A stretch of DNA of 24,098 nucleotides from a virus. The translations under genes were made by a program, and so were the position numbers. The DNA lies in IMG/VR virus record IMGVR_UViG_3300028025_003222, positions 1-24,098 of that record; one strand, written 5' to 3'. Below the pieces are notes generated by a model, which had not been told where the DNA came from, did no database searches, and was given only the letters and a program-made list of their open reading frames with translations. Below, in pieces: positions 16,774 through 22,757 of the stretch. Position 1 is the first letter of the stretch, and each line of letters starts with the position of its first letter.

Positions 16774-17101
16774 AATTCAATTTTTCTTTCCATTGACGGA
16801 TCAAACCAAACTAGATTTGGATTTTACTCCAAGTGAACAATGGATTGCAGACTGGCGAAAGATTCAATGGCAACCCATCGATGTGATGAGCCCTTTATTG
16901 ATTGGTAATGGCGGCACTGGCCTTACTATATCATCGTCATCACCAATGGCAGGTTCTTTTGTTATAAGACCTAGTGAAAAGAATGTTGGTAAGTGGGAAA
17001 TCACAAGCGGAATGTTTGTGTATAGGCCCACTAAGCCAAATGCAGTCGTAAGATTTTTTGCCAAGCTTTTACTTGGTTTTAAATGGCATGACGAAATTTA
17101 A
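16760..17101 (+). CDS. Conserved protein of unknown function in the replication operon
   Basis: Encodes 113 residues. It begins MQQLEIQFFFPLTDQTKLDL, has a Trp-rich segment (EQWIADWRKIQW, about 26-37) and a Ser/Gly-rich middle, then ends with a basic-aromatic helix (AVVRFFAKLLLGFKWHD). The C-terminal helix is amphipathic or membrane-associating rather than a clear transmembrane segment. The family is unknown to me. It sits between the clamp and the clamp-loader ATPase and overlaps its upstream neighbour by 14 bases. Confidence 0.72.
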   Translation: MQQLEIQFFFPLTDQTKLDLDFTPSEQWIADWRKIQWQPIDVMSPLLIGNGGTGLTISSSSPMAGSFVIRPSEKNVGKWEITSGMFVYRPTKPNAVVRFFAKLLLGFKWHDEI

Positions 17102-17121
17102 TTATATTATGGAGTATTTGA

Positions 17122-18054
17122 ATGTCACACATTTTATGGGTCGAGAAGTACCGTCCTAAAACCATTGAAGATTGTATTCTTCCTGATGGTATCAAAGCAA
17201 CATTTCAGGAGTATGTGAACCGCAAAGAGATTCCCAATCTCTTGTTGGCCGGTTCTGCTGGTGTTGGTAAAACTACAATTGCAAAGGCTCTCTGTGAAGA
17301 AGTCGGTTGTGATTACATTATGATTAACGGTTCAGATGAATCGGGTATTGATGTTCTACGGAACAAAATCAAAAACTATGCCTCATCAATGTCCTTGTCT
17401 GGTGGACGCAAGGTCGTTATCATTGACGAAGCAGACTATCTAAATCCAAATTCAACTCAACCTGCCATGCGTGGTGCGATTGAGGAGTTTGCATCCAACT
17501 GTTCTTTCATCTTCACATGTAACTTTAAGAACAGAATTATCGATCCAATACATTCTCGTTGTACTGTTGTTGACTTTAAAATCAATGGCAGTAAACAAAA
17601 GATGGCAGCTGCCTTCTTCAAACGTGCTGAGTGGATTCTAGAACAAGAAGGCATCACCTACGATAAATCCGTGGTCGCTGCGGTAATTACCAAACACTTT
17701 CCCGACAATCGCCGTGTTCTTAATGAATTGCAGCGTTATAGTGTTAGTGGCACAATTGACAAAGGTATTCTTGCATCAGTTTCCGATGTGCAGCTAAATG
17801 AATTGGTGTCTTCACTTATGAACAAAGACTTTGCGTCTTGTCGTAAATGGGTGACAAACAACCTTGACAATGACGTTACAAGAATCTTCAGAAACATCTA
17901 TGATGGCCTGTATGAGAAGTTGAAACCAAATTCTGTGCCACAAATGGTACTAATTTTGGCCAAGTATCAGTATCAATCAGCCTTTGTTGCGGATCATGAA
18001 ATCAATTTGATTGCCTGTCTGACAGAAATTATGGTTGAATGTGAATTCAAATGA
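17122..18054 (+). CDS. 44: Clamp loader ATPase large subunit, gp44
   Basis: Encodes 310 residues (T4 gp44: 319). Four copies with one gp62 open and load the gp45 clamp onto DNA using ATP. AAA+ motifs are all visible: WVEKYRPKTIED at the N-terminus, Walker A GSAGVGKT (44-51), Walker B VVIIDEAD (98-105) and the SRC motif with its arginine finger (145-147). Sensor 2 is likely within DNRRVLNELQRY (near 193-204). The stop overlaps the gp62 start as ATGA, which couples synthesis of the two subunits. Confidence 0.97.
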   Translation: MSHILWVEKYRPKTIEDCILPDGIKATFQEYVNRKEIPNLLLAGSAGVGKTTIAKALCEEVGCDYIMINGSDESGIDVLRNKIKNYASSMSLSGGRKVVIIDEADYLNPNSTQPAMRGAIEEFASNCSFIFTCNFKNRIIDPIHSRCTVVDFKINGSKQKMAAAFFKRAEWILEQEGITYDKSVVAAVITKHFPDNRRVLNELQRYSVSGTIDKGILASVSDVQLNELVSSLMNKDFASCRKWVTNNLDNDVTRIFRNIYDGLYEKLKPNSVPQMVLILAKYQYQSAFVADHEINLIACLTEIMVECEFK

Positions 18055-18440
18055 GTCCGTTCGATTATGCCGATTACATCCTGAGAAAGAAGTCACCAGA
18101 AGGTGACCTAGATTTCAAGGATTATGCACCTTTCCTAATCAATAGGTCTTTGTCCAACCACTTAGATTGTGTCTTGTACGCCAATGACATGAACCTATGG
18201 CCAGGAATCGACAAAGACATGCAATACCAGTATCTTCTAAATAGTATCAGGCCTATGAAACGAAAGTTCGTTCCATGGCAAAAGGCCAATTCTGAGAAGG
18301 ATATTGAGTGTGTAAAAATTTATTTTGGGTATTCCAACTCAAAGGCTAAAGAAGCTCTCCGTATCCTCACTGATGAACAAATCGCTGATATAAAAACAAA
18401 AATAGATACAGGCGGAGTGAAGAATAATGATAGACATTAA
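18051..18440 (+). CDS. 62: Clamp loader small subunit, gp62
   Basis: Encodes 129 residues, clearly shorter than T4 gp62 (187), as is usual in environmental T4-like phages. Gp62 bridges the gp44 ring and contributes to clamp opening. The N-terminal SPFDYADYILRKK and the central NRSLSNHLDCVLYANDMNL with following WPGI are characteristic. It is translationally coupled to gp44 and overlaps regA by 14 bases. Confidence 0.93.
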   Translation: MSPFDYADYILRKKSPEGDLDFKDYAPFLINRSLSNHLDCVLYANDMNLWPGIDKDMQYQYLLNSIRPMKRKFVPWQKANSEKDIECVKIYFGYSNSKAKEALRILTDEQIADIKTKIDTGGVKNNDRH

Positions 18441-18834
18441 AGATTTAGTTGAAGTAACACTGGATGACAAAGATGATTTTCTAAAGGTACGTGAGACACT
18501 GACCCGTATTGGTGTTGCATCCAAGAAAGATCAGACATTATATCAATCTTGCCACATTCTCCACAAACGTGGACAATACTATGTGGTACATTTCAAAGAA
18601 CTATTTGCCTTAGATGGCAAACCAACCGACATTACCGAAAACGACCTATCACGTAGGAATGCCATTGCAAACCTATTGGAAGATTGGGGTTTGGTAAAGA
18701 TAGTCAACAAAAAACAAACCGAGGTGCCACCACCAATTTTCCTATCACAGGTTAAAATTCTTTCTCATAAAGAGAAGAATGAGTGGCAATTAACTCCCAA
18801 GTACAACATTGGTAAAAAACCGAACGGTTCTTGA
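18427..18834 (+). CDS. regA: Translational repressor RegA
   Basis: Encodes 135 residues (T4 RegA: 122). RegA binds around the start codons of many early messages, including those for the clamp and clamp loader, and blocks ribosome access. The N-terminal IDIKDLVEVTLDDKDDFLKV, RETLTRIGVA, the conserved CHILHKRGQYYVVHFKELF (about 42-60) and RRNAIANLLEDWGLV (about 76-90) are diagnostic. It closes the operon, as in T4. Its last codons overlap the -35 box of the Hsp20 promoter. Confidence 0.95.
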   Translation: MIDIKDLVEVTLDDKDDFLKVRETLTRIGVASKKDQTLYQSCHILHKRGQYYVVHFKELFALDGKPTDITENDLSRRNAIANLLEDWGLVKIVNKKQTEVPPPIFLSQVKILSHKEKNEWQLTPKYNIGKKPNGS

Positions 18835-18859
18835 CATTCAGTATAAATAATGATATAAT
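18831..18859 (+). promoter_or_regulatory. Consensus sigma70 promoter for Hsp20
   Basis: TTGACA (18831-18836) overlaps the regA stop, and TATAAT (18854-18859) follows at 17 bp. Transcription would begin near 18866, producing a structured leader of about 145 bases before the Hsp20 start. Confidence 0.93.
18842..18849 (+). promoter_or_regulatory. Late promoter TATAAATA nested inside the sigma70 promoter
   Basis: An exact late box lies between the -35 and -10 boxes of the sigma70 promoter. Late start would be about 10 bases upstream of the early one, so the same gene could be read both early and late, though polymerases would compete for the site. Confidence 0.65.
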
Positions 18860-18865
18860 CTCATT

Positions 18866-18986
18866 CGGGATGGGAAAAAGGTGCTCTACCTACCTTAGGA
18901 GCGTTTAAAGCGGTCACAACGATAAGGTGACACTGGATACCGTAACCAGTACCTTAACCGATATGCCTTCGGGGTATCAATTTTTT
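18866..18986 (+). ncRNA. Structured 5' leader with terminator-like hairpin
   Basis: Several hairpins stand in a row: GCTC/GAGC (18883-18886 with 18899-18902), GTCAC/GTGAC (18913-18917 with 18927-18931), ACTGG/CCAGT (18932-18936 with 18946-18950), and a UUCG hairpin at 18960-18978 followed within two bases by six T residues. The last could be a weak terminator or attenuator ahead of the Hsp20 ribosome binding site (TAGGAG at about 18999). No known riboswitch class is recognised. It may act as a regulated leader or yield a small RNA. Confidence 0.55.
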
Positions 18987-19009
18987 AATCTCGCTTTTAG
19001 GAGAAAACT

Positions 19010-19462
19010 ATGACAAATCTTATGAAAGATTTTTTCGGTGCCGATTTCGGCCGCATTCAACCATTCACAGTAGGTTTTGATGAGACATTAGAACTTATGC
19101 GTGAAGCAGCAACGATAGCTGCAAAATCCGTATCGTATCCTCCATACAACATCAAACAAGTAAAAGAAAACAAGTACGTCATTGAAATGGCTGTTGCTGG
19201 TTTTTCCAAGTCTGATATTGAAATGACTTTGGAGGGAAATAAACTCGTAATCAAAGCTGCATCAAAAGATGAAGATAACGGTGATTACCTATACCGAGGT
19301 ATTGCCAACCGTGCATTTGAACGAACCTTTACTCTCGCAGATAAAGTAGAAATTAAAGATGCAGAAATGATTAATGGTATGCTTAAAGTTTGGCTAGAAA
19401 ACATGGTCAAGGTTCAAGACGCCGTTAAAAAAATTACCATCAAGGAAAAAGAAGATAAATGA
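19010..19462 (+). CDS. Small heat shock protein Hsp20 (IbpA-like)
   Basis: Encodes 150 residues with a central alpha-crystallin domain (about 45-135). It shows YNIKQVKENKYVIEMAVAGF, the strand KLVIKA, the IANRAFERTFTLADKVEI segment typical of the IbpA/Hsp20 class, and MINGMLKVWLE near the end. Such chaperones hold unfolding proteins in oligomers, without ATP. Hsp20 is a common auxiliary gene of T4-like environmental phages, probably helping virion assembly or stress survival of the infected cell. The C-terminal I-x-I-type anchor appears as ITIKE. Strong ribosome binding site; the stop overlaps the next start (ATGA). Confidence 0.96.
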   Translation: MTNLMKDFFGADFGRIQPFTVGFDETLELMREAATIAAKSVSYPPYNIKQVKENKYVIEMAVAGFSKSDIEMTLEGNKLVIKAASKDEDNGDYLYRGIANRAFERTFTLADKVEIKDAEMINGMLKVWLENMVKVQDAVKKITIKEKEDK

Positions 19463-19620
19463 TTCGAAAAATAATTAACTCTTTACTAAAAAGTATTAGA
19501 GGTGATTATGGTAGTCTATTAGAATCATATATCACCTCTAGAAATCCTCAGAATGAAAGTGACGTAGAACGTTACACCCGTGAATACCATGACCGTATTG
19601 TCCAAAACAGATACTACTAA
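19459..19620 (+). CDS. 53-residue protein, DUF3563-like
   Basis: Starts MIRKIINSLLKSIRG and ends VERYTREYHDRIVQNRYY. It overlaps the Hsp20 stop by ATGA, which supports real translation. The pattern LLESYITSR..NESDVERYTREYHDR recalls the short DUF3563 family, in which an ESYL-type segment is followed by D-E/R-rich helix residues, and small proteins of this kind occur in T4-like phages. No function is known. Its size hides it from most gene callers. Confidence 0.65.
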   Translation: MIRKIINSLLKSIRGDYGSLLESYITSRNPQNESDVERYTREYHDRIVQNRYY

Positions 19621-19642
19621 TTGGTAAATGAAAAGGGGTTGC

Positions 19643-19671
19643 TTGACAACCTCTTTCTTTTGATATATAAT
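19643..19671 (+). promoter_or_regulatory. Consensus sigma70 promoter for the 60-aa gene and tRNA
   Basis: TTGACA (19643-19648) and TATAAT (19666-19671) are 17 bp apart. The expected start near 19678 leaves only about 3 bases before the ATG at 19681, so the first product would be leaderless or nearly so. The same transcript covers the tRNA at 19864 and may extend into rubrerythrin. Confidence 0.92.
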
Positions 19672-19680
19672 CAAATCATT

Positions 19681-19863
19681 ATGAAAACCGAAAAACAATA
19701 CATCAAAAAAGTTCGTGTCAAAACCACGTTGGAGAATTACTACATCTGTTCACCAGAGACTAAAGAGATTGATGGTGTACAATTTGTTTATGTAATCAAA
19801 AACATTGGTATTAGGGAAACACCCAAACTAATGCGAAAAGAATCATTAGAATACGTCAAATAA
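19681..19863 (+). CDS. 60-residue basic protein of unknown function
   Basis: Starts MKTEKQYIKKVRVKTTLENY and is rich in Lys. It looks beta-rich (VKTTLENYYICSPETKEIDG, then VQFVYVIKNIGIRE). A longer reading from TTG 19621 would span the promoter and is rejected. No Shine-Dalgarno is visible between promoter and ATG. The stop codon directly abuts the tRNA. The family is unrecognised; codon use is ordinary for the region. Confidence 0.6.
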   Translation: MKTEKQYIKKVRVKTTLENYYICSPETKEIDGVQFVYVIKNIGIRETPKLMRKESLEYVK

Positions 19864-19938
19864 GGGTCTATAGCTTAATGGTAAAGCAGTGAACTCATAA
19901 TTCATTGAGTCTAGGTTCAATTCCTAGTGGACCCACCA
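19864..19938 (+). tRNA. tRNA with CAU anticodon (Met or Ile2)
   Basis: A full cloverleaf: acceptor GGGTCTA/TGGACCC, D-arm GCT/AGC, anticodon loop CTCATAA, T-arm CTAGG/CCTAG with loop TTCAATT, discriminator A and encoded CCA. The G1-C72 pair excludes initiator tRNA. The sequence alone does not tell elongator Met from an Ile tRNA that reads AUA through lysidine at C34. It starts on the base after the preceding stop codon. Confidence 0.93.
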
Positions 19939-19957
19939 TTTTTTATTAGGAGTTAAT

Positions 19958-20407
19958 ATGTCAGTTACAATTAAAAACCTTGAGTCTGCATTGGCTGGAG
20001 AAAGTCAAGCACACATCAAATATCGTTATTTTGCTAAGATTGCTCGTGAAGAAGGTTATGAAGATGTTGCAAAACACTTTGAACACACAGCAGATCAAGA
20101 GATTCTACATGCATGGGGTCATCTTGAGTTGTTGGTTGGTAAACCATCTACTAAGGAATGCTTAGAACTTGCTATTGAAGGTGAGACATATGAGTTTACT
20201 ACAATGTATCCAAATATGAAATCAGAAGCAGAAGTTGAAGGTAATCAAGAAGCTGTTCGTGAAGCATCACATCAAATTGCCGAAAGTCAAACACATGCAG
20301 AAGAATTCCGTGCAGTGCTTGCTAAGGCAGAGAAACGTTTTGCTGCATTGGCTAAAGTAGAAAAGCGTCATGCGGAAGCATATCAACAAAAATTAGGAGA
20401 ACTATAA
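19958..20407 (+). CDS. Rubrerythrin, ferritin-like diiron domain only
   Basis: Encodes 149 residues. Rubrerythrins reduce hydrogen peroxide at a diiron site in a four-helix bundle. ALAGESQAHIKYRYFAKIAR (11-30, E15), ADQEILHAWGHLELL (E48-x-x-H51) and EGETYEFTTMYP (E76-x-x-E79) match the classic ligand pattern; a late E135-x-x-H138 in VEKRHAEAY may complete it, though spacing in the second half differs from the Desulfovibrio protein. The usual C-terminal rubredoxin domain is missing here and is encoded by the next gene. Good ribosome binding site (TTAGGAG). Confidence 0.93.
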   Translation: MSVTIKNLESALAGESQAHIKYRYFAKIAREEGYEDVAKHFEHTADQEILHAWGHLELLVGKPSTKECLELAIEGETYEFTTMYPNMKSEAEVEGNQEAVREASHQIAESQTHAEEFRAVLAKAEKRFAALAKVEKRHAEAYQQKLGEL

Positions 20408-20538
20408 TGAGTGAAAGAATTTACGTTTGTGTAGTTTGTGGTCACCAACTGTCTGAGGCAGATTGGTTATCTTTGCCAGATTCTGTTAATTGTCCAGAAT
20501 GTGGTGTTTCTAAAGAAGATTATGTGTTGATGGAATGA
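20407..20538 (+). CDS. Rubredoxin-like protein, 43 residues
   Basis: Starts MSERIYVCVVCGHQLSEADW and ends SKEDYVLME. Two knuckles, C8-V-V-C11-G and C29-P-E-C32-G, are the iron-binding motif of rubredoxin domains. The protein is shorter than typical rubredoxins (about 52) and lacks part of the loop. It overlaps the rubrerythrin stop as TAATG, so the two are coupled, and together they rebuild the two domains normally fused in rubrerythrin. It is likely the electron donor to its neighbour. The stop overlaps the next start (ATGA). Confidence 0.85.
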   Translation: MSERIYVCVVCGHQLSEADWLSLPDSVNCPECGVSKEDYVLME

Positions 20539-21023
20539 AACAAAAATTTCGTGATGCGTATATGAAAGTGGCCGAGACATTCGCAGAATTGTCCTCGGCT
20601 GTTAGGCTTCATGTTGGTGCCATTGTAGTCAAAGATGACAGAATTATTTCAATTGGTTACAATGGTATGCCCTCAGGTTGGGATAACAATTGCGAGAATA
20701 CCGAATACGTTGGCAGTGACGAACAAATCCCTTCTCCAGATGAGATGAAACGATTGGGATTCACTGGTACTGACCAGGGGTGGTATCGTTTAAAAACTAA
20801 ACCAGAGGTCCTTCATGCTGAAACAAATGCGATTGCCAAGTTGGCTAAATCTACCGAATCTGGTATGGGTGCTACTATGTTTATTACCCATGCTCCATGT
20901 TTGGGTTGTGCCAAACTTATATACCAAAGTGGTATTAATCACGTTCTATACCGGAACTCTTATCGGAGTGATGATGGTATCAAGTTTTTGGAAAAAGCAT
21001 CCGTCCAAGTAGAAAAAATGTAA
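20535..21023 (+). CDS. cd: Deoxycytidylate (dCMP) deaminase
   Basis: Encodes 162 residues. It converts dCMP to dUMP, feeding thymidylate synthesis. The zinc site is intact: H94-A-E96 in VLHAETNAI and P-C122-L-G-C125 in APCLGCAK. The N-terminal AVRLHVGAIVVKDDRIISIG and GYNGMPSG are typical of the T4 Cd family, and an extra CENTE..SPDEM loop carries the family's second, structural metal region in part. With dNMP kinase it adapts the nucleotide pool. Its start overlaps the rubredoxin stop. Confidence 0.96.
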   Translation: MKQKFRDAYMKVAETFAELSSAVRLHVGAIVVKDDRIISIGYNGMPSGWDNNCENTEYVGSDEQIPSPDEMKRLGFTGTDQGWYRLKTKPEVLHAETNAIAKLAKSTESGMGATMFITHAPCLGCAKLIYQSGINHVLYRNSYRSDDGIKFLEKASVQVEKM

Positions 21024-21026
21024 TCA

Positions 21027-21034
21027 TCTAAATA
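21027..21034 (+). promoter_or_regulatory. Possible late promoter TCTAAATA
   Basis: Matches the late box at 7 of 8 positions, just after the deaminase stop and 33 bases before the metallopeptidase start. No sigma70 boxes are seen in this short gap, so late expression of the following two genes is plausible. Confidence 0.45.
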
Positions 21035-21035
21035 A

Positions 21036-21057
21036 CTAAGGGTAATGGTGCCCTTAG
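21036..21057 (+). promoter_or_regulatory. Hairpin covering the ribosome binding site of the metallopeptidase gene
   Basis: CTAAGGG (21036-21042) and CCCTTAG (21051-21057) form a perfect 7-bp stem with an 8-base loop. The downstream arm contains the first bases of the Shine-Dalgarno AGGAG (21056-21060), so folding should limit ribosome access. It could act as a translational switch. Confidence 0.55.
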
Positions 21058-21066
21058 GAGACCAAG

Positions 21067-21579
21067 ATGATTATTCGTGTGGTTAACTGTCCGGACAAAG
21101 ATTTTAAGCCCTACGTTGAAAGAGCTGCCCAATTCTACGCCAAGGAATTGATACCCAACACACGAATTAGAAATCATTGTACAACTGAAATTAAGTTTTG
21201 TACCAAAATAAATGAATATGGTTTTGCAAGTATTGAAGATTACAATACAAGAAAAGAACCTCGTAAATTCCTAATAGAAATACATCCACACATTGGATCC
21301 AGAAGAATACTGGAAACATTGGCCCACGAAATGGTTCATGTGAAACAATACATTGATGGTGAAACCAATGATGAATTGACTAGATGGAGAGGTAAGAGAG
21401 TTGATCCCGACAAGATTGATTATTGGATCCAACCATGGGAAATAGATGCTTACGGCCGTGAACCAGGATTACTTACAAAGTTTGCTGTGTCTGAACATTT
21501 ATGGGAAACATTTACCGATTTTATCGATCCTTCTGGTCCAATAAATTATAATCCAATTGCATGGAAAGTTAGCACATGA
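21067..21579 (+). CDS. Zinc metallopeptidase, SprT-like
   Basis: Encodes 170 residues. ETLAHEMVHVKQYI carries the HExxH zinc motif (H87-E88-M-V-H91), and E125 in PWEIDAYG, 34 residues on, is the likely third ligand of a gluzincin. The surrounding pattern (ILETLAHEMVH..DELTRWRGKR..IDYWIQPWEIDAYGRE) is that of a phage family common in marine T4-like viruses. No signal peptide is present, so it acts in the cytoplasm or in virions. The substrate is unknown. Its ribosome binding site lies in a hairpin. The stop overlaps the next start (ATGA). Confidence 0.85.
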   Translation: MIIRVVNCPDKDFKPYVERAAQFYAKELIPNTRIRNHCTTEIKFCTKINEYGFASIEDYNTRKEPRKFLIEIHPHIGSRRILETLAHEMVHVKQYIDGETNDELTRWRGKRVDPDKIDYWIQPWEIDAYGREPGLLTKFAVSEHLWETFTDFIDPSGPINYNPIAWKVST

Positions 21580-22115
21580 GTGTTGAAGCAGACATTTACA
21601 CATATGGACACACTCAAATAAGTATTGTAACTAATGCACCAGATGCAAAAGTCAAACTTGGAAAATTTTGTTCTGTTGCTATTGGTGTGAAAGTTTTTCT
21701 TGGCGGTAATCATAGAAGTGATTGGATCACAACGTTTCCTTTTGGACATACAAGTAAAGAAATTTTTAATGTGAGTGCTGTCGAAGGCCACGGCAAGGGT
21801 AACGGCGATATAATTATTGGCAATGATGTTTGGTTAGCTAGAGATTGCACACTCATGTCTGGTATAACAATTGGTGATGGTGCGGTTGTTGCAGCATACT
21901 CTCATGTTACGAAAGATGTTCCACCATACACAATGGTTGGTGGAAATCCAGCCAGACCAATCAAACTTAGATTTGAACAAAGAATTGTTGATGCATTAAT
22001 GGAGTTAAAATGGTGGGATTTGGAGATTGATGCCATAAAATCAATGATTCCTACATTATGTTCCGAACCAAATTATGATGTAATCCAAGGATTAATACAA
22101 AAATATAAAAAATAA
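21576..22115 (+). CDS. Hexapeptide-repeat O-acetyltransferase (CatB/Vat-like)
   Basis: Encodes 179 residues with a left-handed beta-helix: LGKFCSVAIGVKVFLGG (28-44), IIIGNDVWLARDCTLMSGIT (79-98) and IGDGAVVAAYSHVTKDVPPY. The catalytic histidine is H46 in GGNHR, and the extended TTFPFGHT loop is typical of the xenobiotic/sugar acetyltransferase group. The C-terminal helical part (RFEQRIVDALMELKWWD) closes the trimer. Acetyl-CoA is the expected donor; the acceptor may be a surface sugar. An antibiotic substrate is conceivable from the family, but nothing here supports it. Confidence 0.9.
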   Translation: MSVEADIYTYGHTQISIVTNAPDAKVKLGKFCSVAIGVKVFLGGNHRSDWITTFPFGHTSKEIFNVSAVEGHGKGNGDIIIGNDVWLARDCTLMSGITIGDGAVVAAYSHVTKDVPPYTMVGGNPARPIKLRFEQRIVDALMELKWWDLEIDAIKSMIPTLCSEPNYDVIQGLIQKYKK

Positions 22116-22129
22116 TTTTAAAAAACCGC

Positions 22130-22158
22130 TTGCCAAGGCTCAAAGTTTACTATATAAT
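22130..22158 (+). promoter_or_regulatory. Sigma70 promoter for the ncRNA candidate
   Basis: TTGCCA (22130-22135; 5 of 6) and TATAAT (22153-22158) are separated by 17 bp. No gene follows for 800 bases, only a structured region ending in a terminator. Confidence 0.85.
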
Positions 22159-22164
22159 ACAAAC

Positions 22165-22363
22165 ATATTTAATTTTTAGAAAGAAAAAAGTGTCTCTCAT
22201 ATCCCATAAACCCTTTACGTTGCAGTCAGAGTATCGCACAATTAATTGTGGTGATAGCTCATGGGCGCCGGCCGGGTTTTGTGTGAAGATGGAGAACTAA
22301 AACAAAAGTTCTAAAAAAGACTCCAAACACAAGACCCTAGACCTAAAAAATCTAGGGTTTTTT
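22165..22363 (+). ncRNA. Candidate stand-alone non-coding RNA, about 200 nt
   Basis: The stretch has its own promoter and terminator but no open frame longer than about 17 codons. A strong hairpin joins GAGTATC (22229-22235) to GATA-G-CTC (22253-22260) through an inner CACAA/TTGTG stem. Downstream TTGTGT (22279-22284) pairs with ACACAA (22327-22332), enclosing GGAG/CTCC (22291-22294 with 22321-22324) and an AGAACT/AGTTCT-type inner stem. Between them lies an unusually GC-rich patch (GGGCGCCGGCCGGG, 22263-22276) in an AT-rich phage. No known RNA family is recognised. Confidence 0.65.
22335..22363 (+). terminator. Intrinsic terminator of the ncRNA unit
   Basis: CCCTAGA (22335-22341) pairs perfectly with TCTAGGG (22351-22357), followed by six T residues. 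The 9-base loop is A-rich. Confidence 0.92.
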
Positions 22364-22390
22364 GTTTGTTGTTTCAATACAACAGTGTAG

Positions 22391-22419
22391 TTGCCTAGGC
22401 ATAAGACTTCGCATATAAT
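22391..22419 (+). promoter_or_regulatory. Sigma70 promoter for the tRNA cluster
   Basis: TTGCCT (22391-22396; 4 of 6) and TATAAT (22414-22419) are 17 bp apart. The start near 22426 coincides with the first base of a boxA-like leader. Confidence 0.82.
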
Positions 22420-22425
22420 ACACAT

Positions 22426-22451
22426 TGTTCTTTAAAAATTTGTTGTAGTTT
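22426..22451 (+). promoter_or_regulatory. BoxA-like leader, copy 1
   Basis: A 26-base sequence beginning TGTTCTTTAAAAATT is repeated exactly at 23361-23386, each time between a promoter and a tRNA. It resembles the rRNA operon boxA (about TGCTCTTTAACAA), the RNA site bound by NusB and NusE for antitermination. It is probably borrowed from a host rRNA leader. Confidence 0.7.
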
Positions 22452-22453
22452 AT

Positions 22454-22527
22454 TGGGGTATAGCATAGTGGTAGTGCTGCGGACTTTGAATCCGTAGGTC
22501 CTTGTTCGATTCAAGGTACCCCAGCCA
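22454..22527 (+). tRNA. tRNA-Gln (UUG)
   Basis: Acceptor TGGGGTA/TACCCCA with the U1-A72 pair typical of glutamine tRNAs, anticodon loop CTTTGAA, T-loop TTCGATT, discriminator G and encoded CCA. Confidence 0.95.
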
Positions 22528-22561
22528 TATAAAAACATACTATTAGTGTGTTTCTATATGG
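22525..22561 (+). repeat. tRNA-flanking hairpin, copy 1
   Basis: CCATATA pairs with TATATGG, and the inner AAACATAC with GTGTGTTT (one G-U pair), so the CCA end of tRNA-Gln lies inside the stem. A sister structure follows tRNA-Glu. It may be a processing site. Confidence 0.7.
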
Positions 22562-22566
22562 TTAAT

Positions 22567-22656
22567 GGAAGTGTGGTCGAGTCTGGTTTATGGCAGCAGT
22601 CTTGAAAACTGCCGATCCGCAAGGGTCCGAGAGTTCGAATCTCTCCACTTCCACCA
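22567..22656 (+). tRNA. tRNA-Ser (UGA)
   Basis: Class II tRNA: acceptor GGAAGTG/CACTTCC, anticodon stem GCAGT/ACTGC with loop CTTGAAA, long variable arm, T-loop TTCGAAT, encoded CCA. Confidence 0.94.
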
Positions 22657-22662
22657 AAATTC

Positions 22663-22752
22663 GGAGAGTGGGCAGGATGGTAATGCAGCGGATTGCTAAT
22701 CCGTAGATTTACGAAAGTAGGTCACAGGGTTCGACTCCCTGACTCTCCACCA
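22663..22752 (+). tRNA. tRNA-Ser (GCU)
   Basis: Class II tRNA: acceptor GGAGAGT/ACTCTCC, anticodon stem GCGGA/TCCGT with loop TTGCTAA, variable arm with GAAA loop, T-loop TTCGACT, encoded CCA. Confidence 0.93.
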
Positions 22753-22757
22753 ATTTA

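Noticed and set aside
19621-19680. TTG start giving an 80-residue version of the small protein
   Set aside because: It would be translated from sequence containing the -35 and -10 boxes, so that region is not in the transcript.
22261-22314. 17-codon frame inside the ncRNA candidate
   Set aside because: No ribosome binding site, and the bases are better explained by the nested stems.
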